Positions 7,334 to 14,510 of a stretch of 22,218 bases of DNA are shown here, one piece after another. Both the position numbers and the translations under genes were made by a program. The stretch is from the NCBI GenBank assembly GCA_903930195.1, contig CAIYXH010000213.1, positions 1-22,218 on the forward strand, written 5' to 3'. The first letter of the stretch is position 1; every line of letters starts with the position of its first letter. The DNA comes from an uncultured Actinomycetes bacterium (lineage in GTDB: Bacteria; Actinomycetota; Thermoleophilia; Gaiellales; Gaiellaceae). The notes under the pieces are model-generated. The model had not been told where the DNA came from and ran no database searches. It saw only the letters and a list, made by a program, of their open reading frames with translations.

Positions 7334-9096
7334 GCGACCGCCTTCGCCGTCAGTGCTTCGAGCCGGGTCGCCGCGTGGACGAGGCCGGCGTGGGAGAGCG
7401 CGAGCGGCGTGTTGCCGCGCGCCTCCCCCGAGGTCGGGTCGACCTCCTCGGGTAGCAGCCCGAGCTCGTTGGCGGCCGAGCACGCCTGCGCGAACACCTC
7501 GTGCGCGCGCTCGTCCTTCCCGATGAGCGCGAGCGCTTCCGCAAGCCAGAACGAGCAGAGCAGGAACGCGCCGTCGTCCGCGGTCGCGGAGCGGCGCACG
7601 AAGTCGTTGTCGCCGAGCTCCGCGTCGATCGCTTCGACCACCTGACGGGCGCGCGGGTCGTCGGGCGTGAGAAAGCCGGTGGTGACGAAGAGGAGGGAGG
7701 AGGCGTCGAGCTCGCCGCCTCAGACGATCGAGCCGAAGCGCGCGCGCCGCGGATCCCAGGCCTCGGCGTTCAACACGCGCGCGATCGCGTTGCGCTCGCG
7801 CCGCCAGGTCGCGGGGTCGGCCTCGGGGCCGAGGCGGCCGGCGAGCTCGCAGGCCCGGTCGAGGGCGACCCAGCACATCAGCTTCGAGCTCGAGTAGTGC
7901 TGCTGCTCGCTCCGCACCTCCCAGATGCCGCTGTCCGGCAGGTGCCAGCGATGCGCCGCGCGCGACGCCGATTGGCAGAGGAACCGCTGCAGCCGCTCGT
8001 CGTAGTCGTCGACGTCGACATAGCTCTTCCCGGCCTCGAGGATGTGCCCGTAGACGTCGAGCTGGCGCTGGGCGAAGGCGCCGTTGCCGATGCGCACGGG
8101 GCGCGCTCCGCCGAAGCCCTCGAGGTGGTCGAGCTCGACCTCGTGCAGCAGCCGTTCGCCGTCGCAGCCGAAGAGCACCTGGGTGTCGCGGTCGGGGTCG
8201 CCGTCGAGCGCCGCGCCGGCGAGCCAGCCGAAGTACCGCTTCGCCTCGTCCGCGCACATCGCCTGCTGCAGCGCCCCGAGGACGAAGCTCGAGTCGCGCA
8301 CCCAGGCGTAGCGGTAGTCCCAGTTCGCCGTCCCGCCGGGGATCTCGGGGAGCGAGGTCGTCGGCGAGGCCACGATCGCTCCTGTGTCCTGGTGGGTGAG
8401 ACCCTGGATGACGCGCGCGGCGAGCTCGATCCGGTCCGCTGCGAAGCCGGTGGGGGCCTCGTGCTGCGCGGCCCAGGAGCGCTAGCCGAGGATCGTGTCC
8501 TCGAGCGCGGCGAACGGATCGAGCAGGGGGTGCACGTCGCTCGCGCGGCCGTGGGCGCAGACGAACCCGCGCCGGTCGCCGGTCTGGAGCTCGAACGTCT
8601 CGGCCGCGCGGCCACCGAGCAGCGTCAACGTCTTCGCGCCGGCGACGGCCTGCACGGTCGAGCCCTCGCGGTGCAGGTGCGGAACCGTGCGGCCGTAGTC
8701 GGGCCGTGGCTCGAAGACATGCTTGATCTGGACGTGCCCGTCGAGGCAGACGAGCGTTCGCGCGCGCGCGCTCGGCGAGTCGTGGCCGATGGCGTGGCCC
8801 CGCGCACCGCCGGCGAAGAGGAGGCCTTCGCTGAGCTCCACGACTCCCGTCGCGGTCTCGAAGCGGGTACGGAGGACGAGCGTCTGCGGGAGATAGGCGC
8901 GGGAGGTCACACGAACGTCGTGCGGCCGCAGCGCCCAGCGGCCGCCGGGAGCACCGAGGAGCGACGAGAACCAGGCGGCGCTGTCGAAGCGCTCGGGGCT
9001 CCACCAGACGATCGCGCCCGCGTGGTCGACGAGGGCTGCGCTCCTGCAGTCGCTGAGCAGCCCGAGCTCGGAGATGCGTAGCCCGCCCGCGGTCAT
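7330..9096 (-). pseudogene. GH15 glucoamylase/trehalase-like glycoside hydrolase with two in-frame stops
   Basis: One continuous frame of 588 codons encodes a bacterial GH15 protein. The N-terminal beta-sandwich domain (ISELGLLSDCRSAALVDHAG, IVWWSPERFDS) is followed by an (alpha/alpha)6 barrel with TGAIVASPTTSLPE, GTANWDYRYAWVRDSS, DSGIWEVRSEQQHYS (acid about E393), GGELDASSLLF (base about E462) and a C-terminal GNTPLALSHAG. GH15 enzymes release glucose from alpha-glucans or hydrolyse trehalose; the sequence alone does not decide which. The frame is broken by TAG at 8482-8484 (codon 205, just before RSWAA) and TGA at 7720-7722 (codon 459, three codons before the proposed base). Family patterns suggest Trp for the first; for the second TGG, GGA or CGA are all possible ancestors. 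Both catalytic Glu codons remain, so decay is recent or the stops are errors. It overlaps the SDR start. Confidence 0.85.
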
Positions 9097-9170
9097 CTTC
9101 CGGCTCTACCCCGGGGAAGGATGCACCTACACCCGTGCTTAGCCGCGCGGCACCCGGGTACATCCAGGGC

Positions 9171-9629
9171 ATGCCAAACACACCCTCGCGTCCGTTGCGC
9201 ACCTACACCGTGTTCATGTCCGCCTTCGGCGGCATCTTCGGCGGCGCGATCGCCCTCGCTGCGGCCAGAGGGAAGCTCGCAGAGCGTCCCGCCGTCTACG
9301 ACCTCGCGCTCGCCGGGATCGCCGGCCACAAGCTCGCACGCCTCGTGACGATGGACGAGGTCACCTCGCCGCTGCGAGCGCCGTTCGTGACGGCCAAGCT
9401 CGACGCGGACGGCGACATCGAGGAGGAGGCGAAGCCTCGCGGCATCCGCCACGCGTTCGGCGAGCTGCTCACCTGCCCGAGCTGCGTCGGCCAGTGGACG
9501 TGTGCTGCCTTCATCGCCGGGATGATCCACCGTCCCCGCGAGACGCGTGCGGTCGCCTCGCTCTTCGCCGCCGACGCGGTCAGCGACTTCCTGCACGTCG
9601 GCTACCGCGCCGCCAAGGACCGCGCCTAG
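9171..9629 (+). CDS. DUF1360 membrane protein
   Basis: From ATG 9171 this is a protein of 152 residues. A hydrophobic N-terminal segment (TYTVFMSAFGGIFGGAIALA) is followed by LALAGIAGHKLARLVTMDEV, then GELLTCPSCVGQWTCAAFIA. The C-P-x-C pair followed by a second membrane segment is the signature of the DUF1360 family of small integral membrane proteins. Their function is unknown; some are linked to sporulation in Firmicutes, which says little here. A GTG at 9135 would add 12 residues (MLSRAAPGYIQG), but ATG 9171 gives the usual N-terminus. No strong Shine-Dalgarno is visible. It diverges from the GH15 gene across about 74 bases, which must hold both promoters, and is closed by the hairpin at 9637-9664. 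The Cys pair may bind metal or form a disulphide. Confidence 0.85.
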   Translation: MPNTPSRPLRTYTVFMSAFGGIFGGAIALAAARGKLAERPAVYDLALAGIAGHKLARLVTMDEVTSPLRAPFVTAKLDADGDIEEEAKPRGIRHAFGELLTCPSCVGQWTCAAFIAGMIHRPRETRAVASLFAADAVSDFLHVGYRAAKDRA

Positions 9630-9636
9630 AACGAGA

Positions 9637-9664
9637 GTGGGCGGAAGCTCGCGCCTCCGCCCAC
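9637..9664 (+). terminator. hairpin terminator after the DUF1360 gene
   Basis: A 9-bp perfect stem, GTGGGCGGA (9637-9645) and TCCGCCCAC (9656-9664), encloses a 10-base loop 8 bases after the DUF1360 stop. It is followed by atctctct, only a weak T-rich tail. Any minus-strand transcript from the small hydrophobic ORF would also end here. Confidence 0.72.
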
Positions 9665-9670
9665 ATCTCT

Positions 9671-9745
9671 CTACGCCCTGCCGCGAATGAGGCTCATGAG
9701 GCCGATCACGGCCAGCACGAGGATCACGACGATGATCACGAGCAA
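9671..9745 (-). CDS. possible tiny hydrophobic peptide
   Basis: On the minus strand a short frame ends at TAG 9671-9673 and encodes a very hydrophobic segment, LLVIIVVILVLAVIGLMSLI, followed by the basic tail RGRA. This looks like a single-pass membrane microprotein. GGAGGT, a good Shine-Dalgarno, lies at 9763-9768, but no ATG or GTG sits at the right distance. The TTG at 9745 is about 17 bases away and a GTG at 9739 is further still. The upstream codons (GTC TTC TTC GGT TGG) are open. Either the start is unusual, a small indel has destroyed it, or the frame is not expressed. Composition is the main support. Confidence 0.3.
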   Translation of the reverse strand: MLVIIVVILVLAVIGLMSLIRGRA

Positions 9746-9887
9746 CCAACCGAAGAAGACGCACCTCCCTTGTCGGAGTGCGGCATTCGCGCCGCCCTCG
9801 TGAACGAAATCGCTAGCTCACCGAGGGCTTCTCCTTCCGCGGGCTGCGACAAACACACCAGCTCCGGGGCGTTTTGCCACTTCGGGT

Positions 9888-10325
9888 TCACAGCAGAGAA
9901 CGGGACGATTCACCTGACGCCGCGCTGACTGTTCCGCGCCGCTGTGCGACGACCCAGCAGAGGCCGAGCAGCGGCAGCACGAGCGGCACGTAGGCGTAGC
10001 CCGAGCCGAACCCCGACCAGACGGTGCTGTCGGGGAACGCGGAGCGTCTGAGCTCCGACGCCGCCCCGACGGCGACGACCCCGGCCAGCTCGACGGCGCA
10101 GAGCACGGCGGCGTAGCGCCAGCGGGAGGGCTGCCGCTCGACGAGGACGAAGACGGCGAGCCCCAGCGTGTAAATCCCTGCGGCCACCGCCGAGAGCACG
10201 TAGGCGAGTGGGGCGGTGTCGAACTTCGTCGCGATCTGGACGGCACTGCGGGCACCGGCCGCGACGATGAAGAAGCCGTAGGCGAGCGCGAGCACGCGGC
10301 TCGGCCCGACTGCCTTCCTAGCCAC
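9888..10325 (-). CDS. conserved actinobacterial integral membrane protein
   Basis: A frame starting with GTG at 10325 encodes about 145 residues. It has four likely membrane segments: LALAYGFFIVAAGA (about 11-25), APLAYVLSAVAAGIYTLGLAVFVL (about 37-60), AAVLCAVELAGVVAVGAAS (about 70-90) and YVPLVLPLLGLCWVVA (about 112-128). Loop motifs such as RSAVQIATKFD and FPDSTVWSGFGSGY match a family of small uncharacterised actinobacterial membrane proteins, often encoded beside a second membrane protein as here. The start overlaps the end of the upstream membrane gene by 8 bases. A later GTG, giving VLALAYGFF, is possible. An AGGAAGG lies between the two candidates and suits neither well. Longer upstream extension of the frame is shadow of the neighbouring gene. 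Confidence 0.75.
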   Translation of the reverse strand: MARKAVGPSRVLALAYGFFIVAAGARSAVQIATKFDTAPLAYVLSAVAAGIYTLGLAVFVLVERQPSRWRYAAVLCAVELAGVVAVGAASELRRSAFPDSTVWSGFGSGYAYVPLVLPLLGLCWVVAQRRGTVSAASGESSRSLL

Positions 10326-10677
10326 TCGGCGCGGTCTGGTGGAGCCGCACCGACACGGCCGCGACGACGATGCACCCGATCGCGAGCCCGACGGTGCCCC
10401 AGCGGCCGCGGTCCATCTGCACGCTGCCGGCGGCAACCGGAAGCGCGGCCACCGTGATCAGCAGGTACGCGACGTGCGTCGAGAGGTCCGCGGGCCGCCC
10501 GTCGCGTGCGAGCCGGCTCAGGTCGAGTACGGCCTGCACGCTGGCGACCAGCTCGACGCCGACGAGCGCAAGCACGAGGAGCGGCGGGCGCAGGCGCCCG
10601 AGCGCAGCCGTGAGCAGACAGGCGCCCGCGACGAGCAGCGCATAGGTGATGACGATTGCCTCGACGGTGGCGCTCAC
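10318..10677 (-). CDS. small actinobacterial integral membrane protein
   Basis: This 119-residue protein has four predicted membrane segments: AIVITYALLVAGACLLTAAL (about 6-26), PPLLVLALVGVELVASVQAV (about 30-50), HVAYLLITVAALPVAAG (about 67-83) and VGLAIGCIVVAAVSV (about 94-108). It ends RLHQTAPSG. Together with the overlapping downstream gene it forms a two-gene unit that is recurrent in actinobacteria, but no function is known. The GTG at 10677 gives an N-terminus right before the first membrane helix. A GTG at 10707 would add 10 residues (MTPRYGCRQI) and cannot be excluded; neither has a strong Shine-Dalgarno. The gene diverges from the sulfotransferase gene across a short region carrying both promoters. 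Confidence 0.75.
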   Translation of the reverse strand: MSATVEAIVITYALLVAGACLLTAALGRLRPPLLVLALVGVELVASVQAVLDLSRLARDGRPADLSTHVAYLLITVAALPVAAGSVQMDRGRWGTVGLAIGCIVVAAVSVRLHQTAPSG

Positions 10678-10737
10678 GATCTGGCGGCAACCGTAGCGCG
10701 GGGTCACGGAGGCGTGATCCTGAGCCGCCGAAAGGGC

Positions 10738-10743
10738 TAGCGT
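10738..10743 (+). promoter_or_regulatory. candidate -10 element for the sulfotransferase gene
   Basis: TAGCGT fits TAnnnT and ends 8 bases before GTG 10752, which would give an essentially leaderless transcript. No Shine-Dalgarno precedes this GTG, which supports the idea. No clear -35 is seen. Confidence 0.35.
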
Positions 10744-10751
10744 GCAAACCG

Positions 10752-11468
10752 GTGATCCGGCCTACCTCGGCGATCCTGCTCTGCGCGCTCCCGCGGGTCG
10801 GGAGCACGCTGCTCGGTGAGCTGCTCGTGAGCGCCGGCGCGGGCGGTGCCTACCGGGAGTGGTTTCTCTATCCCGAGCGCGAGCGCCTCTGGCGGGAGTT
10901 GGGGATCGGCTCGCACGACGACTACTTCGCGCACGTGCTCGAACACGGGACGGCGCCGAACGGCATGTTCGCGGCGAAGCTGATGTGGGCGCAGCTCGAC
11001 GAGTTCTTGCTCTACGCGCGACGGTCGCTCGACGACGTCGAGTCGGGCGATCGCGCTGTGATCGAGGCGCTCCTGCCACAGTCGCGTTTCGTCTGGCTGC
11101 GGCGGCGGGACACGGTGGCGCAGGCGATCTCGTGGGTGAAGGCCGTGCAGACCGGCGCCTGGCGCTGGCGCTCGGTCTACGACGGCGACGGGGTGCCGCG
11201 CTACGACTTCGCCAAGATCGACTGGGGCGTCCACCAGTTCCGCACGTGGGACGGCTGCCGGGCCCGGTGGTTCGCGGCGCACGCGATCGAGCCGGTGACG
11301 GTCTGGTACGAGGAGCTCGCCGCCGATCCCCCGGAGGTCGCGCGGCGCGTGCTCGGGCGGCTCGAGCTCGACGGTCTCCTGGAGCTGCCGCAGTCGACGC
11401 TCGCGAAGCAGGCCGACGACGTCAGCTCCGAGTGGGCCGACCGGTATCTCGCCGACTGCGCCCGCTGA
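10752..11468 (+). CDS. Stf0-family sulfotransferase
   Basis: This 238-residue protein belongs to the Stf0 sulfotransferases, best known from mycobacteria, where Stf0 transfers sulfate from PAPS to trehalose in the first step of sulfolipid-1 synthesis. The PAPS phosphosulfate loop is LCALPRVGSTLLGELL (about 10-25). The next motif, GGAYREWFLYP, contains E36, matching the catalytic base of Stf0. RFVWLRRRDTVAQAISWVKAVQTGAWRW is the family's 3'-phosphate-binding and substrate region; the YEELAADP segment follows near 185. GTG 10752 places the PAPS loop at the usual distance from the N-terminus; upstream codons look like noise. The substrate is unproven: trehalose is a possibility, and a GH15 gene of a family that includes trehalases lies 1.7 kb away, but this link is speculative. 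Confidence 0.87.
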   Translation: MIRPTSAILLCALPRVGSTLLGELLVSAGAGGAYREWFLYPERERLWRELGIGSHDDYFAHVLEHGTAPNGMFAAKLMWAQLDEFLLYARRSLDDVESGDRAVIEALLPQSRFVWLRRRDTVAQAISWVKAVQTGAWRWRSVYDGDGVPRYDFAKIDWGVHQFRTWDGCRARWFAAHAIEPVTVWYEELAADPPEVARRVLGRLELDGLLELPQSTLAKQADDVSSEWADRYLADCAR

Positions 11469-11476
11469 GCGCGCCG

Positions 11477-11482
11477 TAGGGT
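11477..11482 (+). promoter_or_regulatory. candidate -10 element for a leaderless membrane-protein gene
   Basis: TAGGGT fits TAnnnT and ends 6 bases before ATG 11489, the same spacing as at the rsbQ-like gene. It lies in the 20-base gap after the sulfotransferase stop. There is no Shine-Dalgarno, so the next gene may have its own leaderless transcript as well as read-through. Confidence 0.4.
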
Positions 11483-11488
11483 GCACGC

Positions 11489-12259
11489 ATGGCAGCGTGG
11501 TGGCATCGGGACGTGATCGCCGCAGACAAGTTGCCGCTGATGCTCTGCCTGCTCGCCTTCATCGCCACGTTCGTGGCGACGCGCACCATCACCCGGCTGA
11601 TCCGCGACGGACGCGGGCCGTTCCGCAACGTCACACCTGGCGGCCTGCATATCCACCATTCCGTCCCCGGGCTGGTCCTGCTCATCGTCGGAGCGCTGAC
11701 GGCGCTCGGCGCTCCCGCCCGGCTCGGCTGGCAGTGCTTCGCCGGGGTGACCGTCGGGATGGGAATGTCGCTCGTGCTCGACGAGTTCGCGCTGATCCTC
11801 CATCTGCAGGACGTCTACTGGAACGGCGAAGGGCAGCTCTCGGTCGAGGCGGTCTGTCTCACGGCTGCGTGCATCTTCCTTGCGCTGATCGGCTTCAGCC
11901 CCTTCGGTGTCCAGCACGTCGGGGGTGTCGAGCGCTACGTGCGGATCAGCGCCTCCGGGCTGCTCGCCGCCGACGGCCTGCTCGCGATCGTCTGCGCACT
12001 GAAGGGGAAGTACCGCTGCGCGCTCTTCGGGATGTTCGTCGGGCCGGTGGCCGTTGCAGGCGCCGTTCGCCTTGCTCGGCCGAACTCGATCTGGGCGCGA
12101 CGGCTCTACCATGGTCATCGGCTCGAGGAGGCGACGCGCCGCGCCGCGGACTTCGACAAGCGTTGGCGGCCGGTGCAGACCGGCTGGGAGGACTTCATCG
12201 GCGGCCGGCCGTCACCGGACGCCGTCGCGGCGGGAGGGGATCCCGCCGGTACGCCGTAA
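11489..12259 (+). CDS. integral membrane protein with HIHH and DEF...H motifs, unknown function
   Basis: This 256-residue membrane protein has about six hydrophobic segments: LPLMLCLLAFIATFVATR (15-32), GLVLLIVGALTALG (61-74), FAGVTVGMGMSLVLDEFALIL (84-104), VEAVCLTAACIFLALIGF (119-136), LLAADGLLAIVCALKG (about 158-173) and ALFGMFVGPVAVAGAVRL (about 178-195). Two motifs are striking: GGLHIHHSVPG (H54, H56, H57) and LDEFALILHLQDVYW (D98, E99, H105, D108). They sit at membrane boundaries and could ligate a metal, but I know no assigned function for the family. The soluble C-terminal tail (RRLYHGHRLEEATRRAADFD and on) is charged. The ATG at 11489 follows a leaderless-type -10 closely. It lies 20 bases after the sulfotransferase and may share a transcript with it. 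Confidence 0.82.
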   Translation: MAAWWHRDVIAADKLPLMLCLLAFIATFVATRTITRLIRDGRGPFRNVTPGGLHIHHSVPGLVLLIVGALTALGAPARLGWQCFAGVTVGMGMSLVLDEFALILHLQDVYWNGEGQLSVEAVCLTAACIFLALIGFSPFGVQHVGGVERYVRISASGLLAADGLLAIVCALKGKYRCALFGMFVGPVAVAGAVRLARPNSIWARRLYHGHRLEEATRRAADFDKRWRPVQTGWEDFIGGRPSPDAVAAGGDPAGTP

Positions 12260-12284
12260 GAAGACAGGACGAGGTGTCGGCGTC

Positions 12285-13571
12285 GTGTGCAGCGCGCTCG
12301 CGCCGAGCTATGTGTTGAGACGGTTTCTTTCACCCGCGTGCATCGGTCTGGCTGCGGTCACGGTCGTGGCCTGCGTCGCTGCGGGCGCGAACGCCTCGTC
12401 GCCCGAGCTCGTCGCGAAGCGCAAGCAGGCCGCGCAGGTCTCGGCACAGATCTCGGCCATCGACGAACGGCTCAGCGTCGTCACCGAGCGCTACGACACC
12501 GCACGCGTCACACTCGAGACGGCCCAGCGCCGGGTCAAGGTCGAGCGCGTCGACGTTGCGCGCGCTCGGCGCCAGTACCGCATCGCCGCCGCGAATGCCG
12601 CGAAGCTCCTCGTCCAGCTCTACGAGCAGCATCCGGTGAGCACGATCGAGGCGTACCTCGGCGCGACGAGCCTCTCCCAGCTGCTCGGGACGACCGAGGC
12701 CGAAGCTGCGATCAGCCGCCAGAACGTGCACATCGCCGCGGCGACGACGATCGCGCGACGGCGCGTCGAAACCCGCTTGAAGGCGCTCGACGCCGACCGC
12801 ACGGCCGCGACCGAGGCGCTCGGCGAAATCTCGCAGGAGCGGTCGCAGATCCTCCGCGGCCTGCAGCAGCGCCAGCATCTGCTTGCCTCGATCCAGACCC
12901 AGATCTCGCAGGCCGAGGCGCGCGAGCGCGCACGCCAGGCACGGCTTGCTGCCGAGGCACGCGCACGTGTGGCCGCCGAGCTCAAGGCAGAGCAGGCTGC
13001 CGCCGCCCGCCGGGCCGCAGCCGCGGCCGCGGCGCGCATCGAGCAGCAGCAGGCTCAGGCCGCCGCGAAGGCCAAGGCAGCCGCCGACGCGCAGGAGTCG
13101 ACCACCGCGGCAACCACGACCTCGGCGACCACGACCACGCCGGCCGCGGCCGGCACGACGACTCCGCCCCCCGTTCCGTCGCTGACGCCGTCGCTGGCCC
13201 CCGGCGAGACCGTGCCCGGCACCTACGGCGAGGCCGCCCAGCTCGCCCTCGGCTTCATCGGGGTGCCGTACCTCTGGGGCGGCGCGACGCCTAGTGGCTT
13301 CGACTGCTCGGGGCTCGTCAGCTACGTCTTCGCCGAGCTCGGCGTGCAGCTCCCGCATTCGGCGGCGGATCAGTACGCCTACGGCTCGGCGATCGCGCGC
13401 GACGCGCTCGAGCCCGGCGATCTCGTCTTCTTCGACAATCTCGACCACGTCGGCATCTACATCGGCGACAACGAGATCGTGAACGCGCCGCACACCGGCA
13501 CGTTCGTGCGCATCGACAGCCTCAGCGAGTCGTGGTACGCGAACCGGTACGTCGGCGCGCGGCGCCTGTAG
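12285..13571 (+). CDS. secreted NlpC/P60 cell-wall peptidase with coiled-coil domain
   Basis: From GTG 12285 this is a 428-residue exported protein. A signal peptide (FLSPACIGLAAVTVVACVAAGANAS) is followed by a long coiled coil (about 40-275) rich in Ala, Arg and Gln (QVSAQISAIDERLSVVTERY and on). A Thr/Pro/Ala linker (about 280-310) leads to a C-terminal NlpC/P60 domain (about 315-428). The catalytic Cys is C341 in SGFDCSGLVSYVF, the His is H388 in NLDHVGIYIG, and the third polar residue is H403 in VNAPHTG. Such proteins cleave peptidoglycan stem peptides between D-Glu and the diamino acid, and the coiled coil often restrains them until an activator binds. GGACGAGG at 12267-12274 supports GTG 12285. 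GTG 12312 would give a shorter signal peptide (MLRRFLSPAC) and is a fair alternative. It lies 25 bases after the membrane protein and may be co-transcribed. Confidence 0.9.
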   Translation: MCSALAPSYVLRRFLSPACIGLAAVTVVACVAAGANASSPELVAKRKQAAQVSAQISAIDERLSVVTERYDTARVTLETAQRRVKVERVDVARARRQYRIAAANAAKLLVQLYEQHPVSTIEAYLGATSLSQLLGTTEAEAAISRQNVHIAAATTIARRRVETRLKALDADRTAATEALGEISQERSQILRGLQQRQHLLASIQTQISQAEARERARQARLAAEARARVAAELKAEQAAAARRAAAAAAARIEQQQAQAAAKAKAAADAQESTTAATTTSATTTTPAAAGTTTPPPVPSLTPSLAPGETVPGTYGEAAQLALGFIGVPYLWGGATPSGFDCSGLVSYVFAELGVQLPHSAADQYAYGSAIARDALEPGDLVFFDNLDHVGIYIGDNEIVNAPHTGTFVRIDSLSESWYANRYVGARRL

Positions 13572-13585
13572 GCCGCTCCGACTGA

Positions 13586-13617
13586 CCCTTGCGCGACAAG
13601 GGAGTGTCGGCTACCTT
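13586..13617 (+). promoter_or_regulatory. PadR-gene promoter overlapped by an inverted repeat
   Basis: A promoter-like pair, TTGCGC (13589-13594) and TACCTT (13612-13617), has an ideal 17-base spacer and a leaderless start 7 bases on. The inverted repeat CCCTTG (13586-13591) CGCGA CAAGGG (13597-13602) covers the -35 element. A regulator bound there would block RNA polymerase, so this is a candidate PadR autoregulation operator. The repeat could alternatively be a weak terminator for the NlpC/P60 gene, which stops at 13571, but it has no T-run. Confidence 0.5.
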
Positions 13618-13624
13618 GCGGCGC

Positions 13625-13978
13625 ATGACACCAAAGCCGCAACGCCGGACCGAGCTGCTTCGCGGCGTACTCGACCTCTGTCTCCTGGCGGTGATGCAGG
13701 ACGGCCCGGCCTACGGCTACGAGATGACCAAGCGGCTGCGCGACCGGGGCCTCGGCATCGTCGGCGAGGGCTCGATCTACCCGCTGCTCGGGCGGTTGGA
13801 GCGGGACGGGCTCGTCGAGACCTACCGCGCGGCGAGTAACGGCGGCCCGCCGCGGAAGTACTACAGCCCCTCGGGCGCCGGCCGTCTGGCGCTCGAGCAC
13901 GGGATAGCCGAGTGGCGAGCGGCGCGCGACGCGGTGGACGCGGTCCTCGCCCCGACCCAGACCGAGGAGGTCTCATGA
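13625..13978 (+). CDS. PadR-family transcriptional regulator
   Basis: This 117-residue PadR regulator has the family winged helix: LLRGVLDLCLLAVMQDGPAYGYEMTKRL (about 11-38), the recognition region GIVGEGSIYPLLGRLERDGLVET (about 44-66) and the wing PPRKYYSPSGAGR (about 73-85). A short C-terminal helix follows (about 88-117), which places it in the small PadR-s2 type that dimerises by this helix. Such regulators often repress themselves and a neighbouring membrane protein. ATG 13625 comes 7 bases after a TAnnnT -10, so the mRNA is probably leaderless. Its TGA overlaps the ATG of the next gene (ATGA), so the two are translationally coupled. The ligand is unknown. Confidence 0.92.
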   Translation: MTPKPQRRTELLRGVLDLCLLAVMQDGPAYGYEMTKRLRDRGLGIVGEGSIYPLLGRLERDGLVETYRAASNGGPPRKYYSPSGAGRLALEHGIAEWRAARDAVDAVLAPTQTEEVS

Positions 13979-14493
13979 GCGATTTCGTCGAGCAGTGCCG
14001 GGTGGAGTGGAGGCGGCTCGGTGTCCCCGACGGGCTCGCCGAGGAGATGGCGGCGGAGCTTGCATCCGATCTGCGCGAGGCCGAGGGCGACGGGATCTCG
14101 CCGGAGGAGCTCCTCGGCGCGAGCCCGCGCGCGTTCGCGGCCACCTGGGCCGCGGAGCGTGGAGTCGTCCCGGCCACGCCCGGGAGCCGGCGCCGACGCA
14201 GGCCGCGCGTGCTGCTCGGTTTCACCGGTCTGGCCGCGCTCGTCCTCGTCGCCACGGCCTGGATGCTCGCGACCGGCGAGCCGAAGCTCTCACTCGTCCA
14301 GACGAAGCACAAGACGGGCCCCGGCTTCCCGGGCGTCGACGGCGTCGTCACGGCGCACCGCGTGGTCGCGCAGGCGAGCGCCGCTGCGCCGATCGAGTGG
14401 ATCCTGCTCGTGCTCGCCGCGGCTGCACTCGCCTTCGCTGCCTGGCTCTGGGCCGGCTGGAGCGGTTCACAGCGGCCCGACGCCCTCGCCTGA
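13975..14493 (+). CDS. PadR-coupled membrane protein with HAAS-like N-terminus
   Basis: This 172-residue protein has a soluble helical N-terminus (about 1-75) and two membrane segments: VLLGFTGLAALVLVATAWML (about 78-98) and IEWILLVLAAAALAFAAWLWAGW (about 140-162). The N-terminal half (LGVPDGLAEEMAAELASDLREAEGDGISPEELLGASPRAFA) resembles the HAAS/DUF1700-type module often encoded right after PadR regulators and thought to sense or relay signals. The ATG overlaps the PadR stop, and GAGGAGG precedes it. The loop between the membrane segments (about 98-139) probably faces outward. The two genes likely form one regulatory pair whose product modulates the PadR response or the membrane. I infer this from the coupling; no enzymatic motif is visible. 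Confidence 0.85.
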   Translation: MSDFVEQCRVEWRRLGVPDGLAEEMAAELASDLREAEGDGISPEELLGASPRAFAATWAAERGVVPATPGSRRRRRPRVLLGFTGLAALVLVATAWMLATGEPKLSLVQTKHKTGPGFPGVDGVVTAHRVVAQASAAAPIEWILLVLAAAALAFAAWLWAGWSGSQRPDALA

Positions 14494-14510
14494 GCGGACG
14501 CCGTGAGAAA

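Noticed and set aside
7720..8484. Stop-codon recoding (selenocysteine or pyrrolysine) in GH15
   Set aside because: No SECIS-like or other recoding structure seen, the two stops differ, and GH15 enzymes do not need such residues.
7501..9081. 526-residue plus-strand frame opposite GH15
   Set aside because: Rich in Val, Ala, Arg and Glu without motifs; GH15 motifs on the other strand are unambiguous.
9774..9887. Hidden gene or RNA between the tiny hydrophobic frame and the minus-strand membrane pair
   Set aside because: No start with a ribosome site, no family match and no strong hairpin seen in this 114-base gap.
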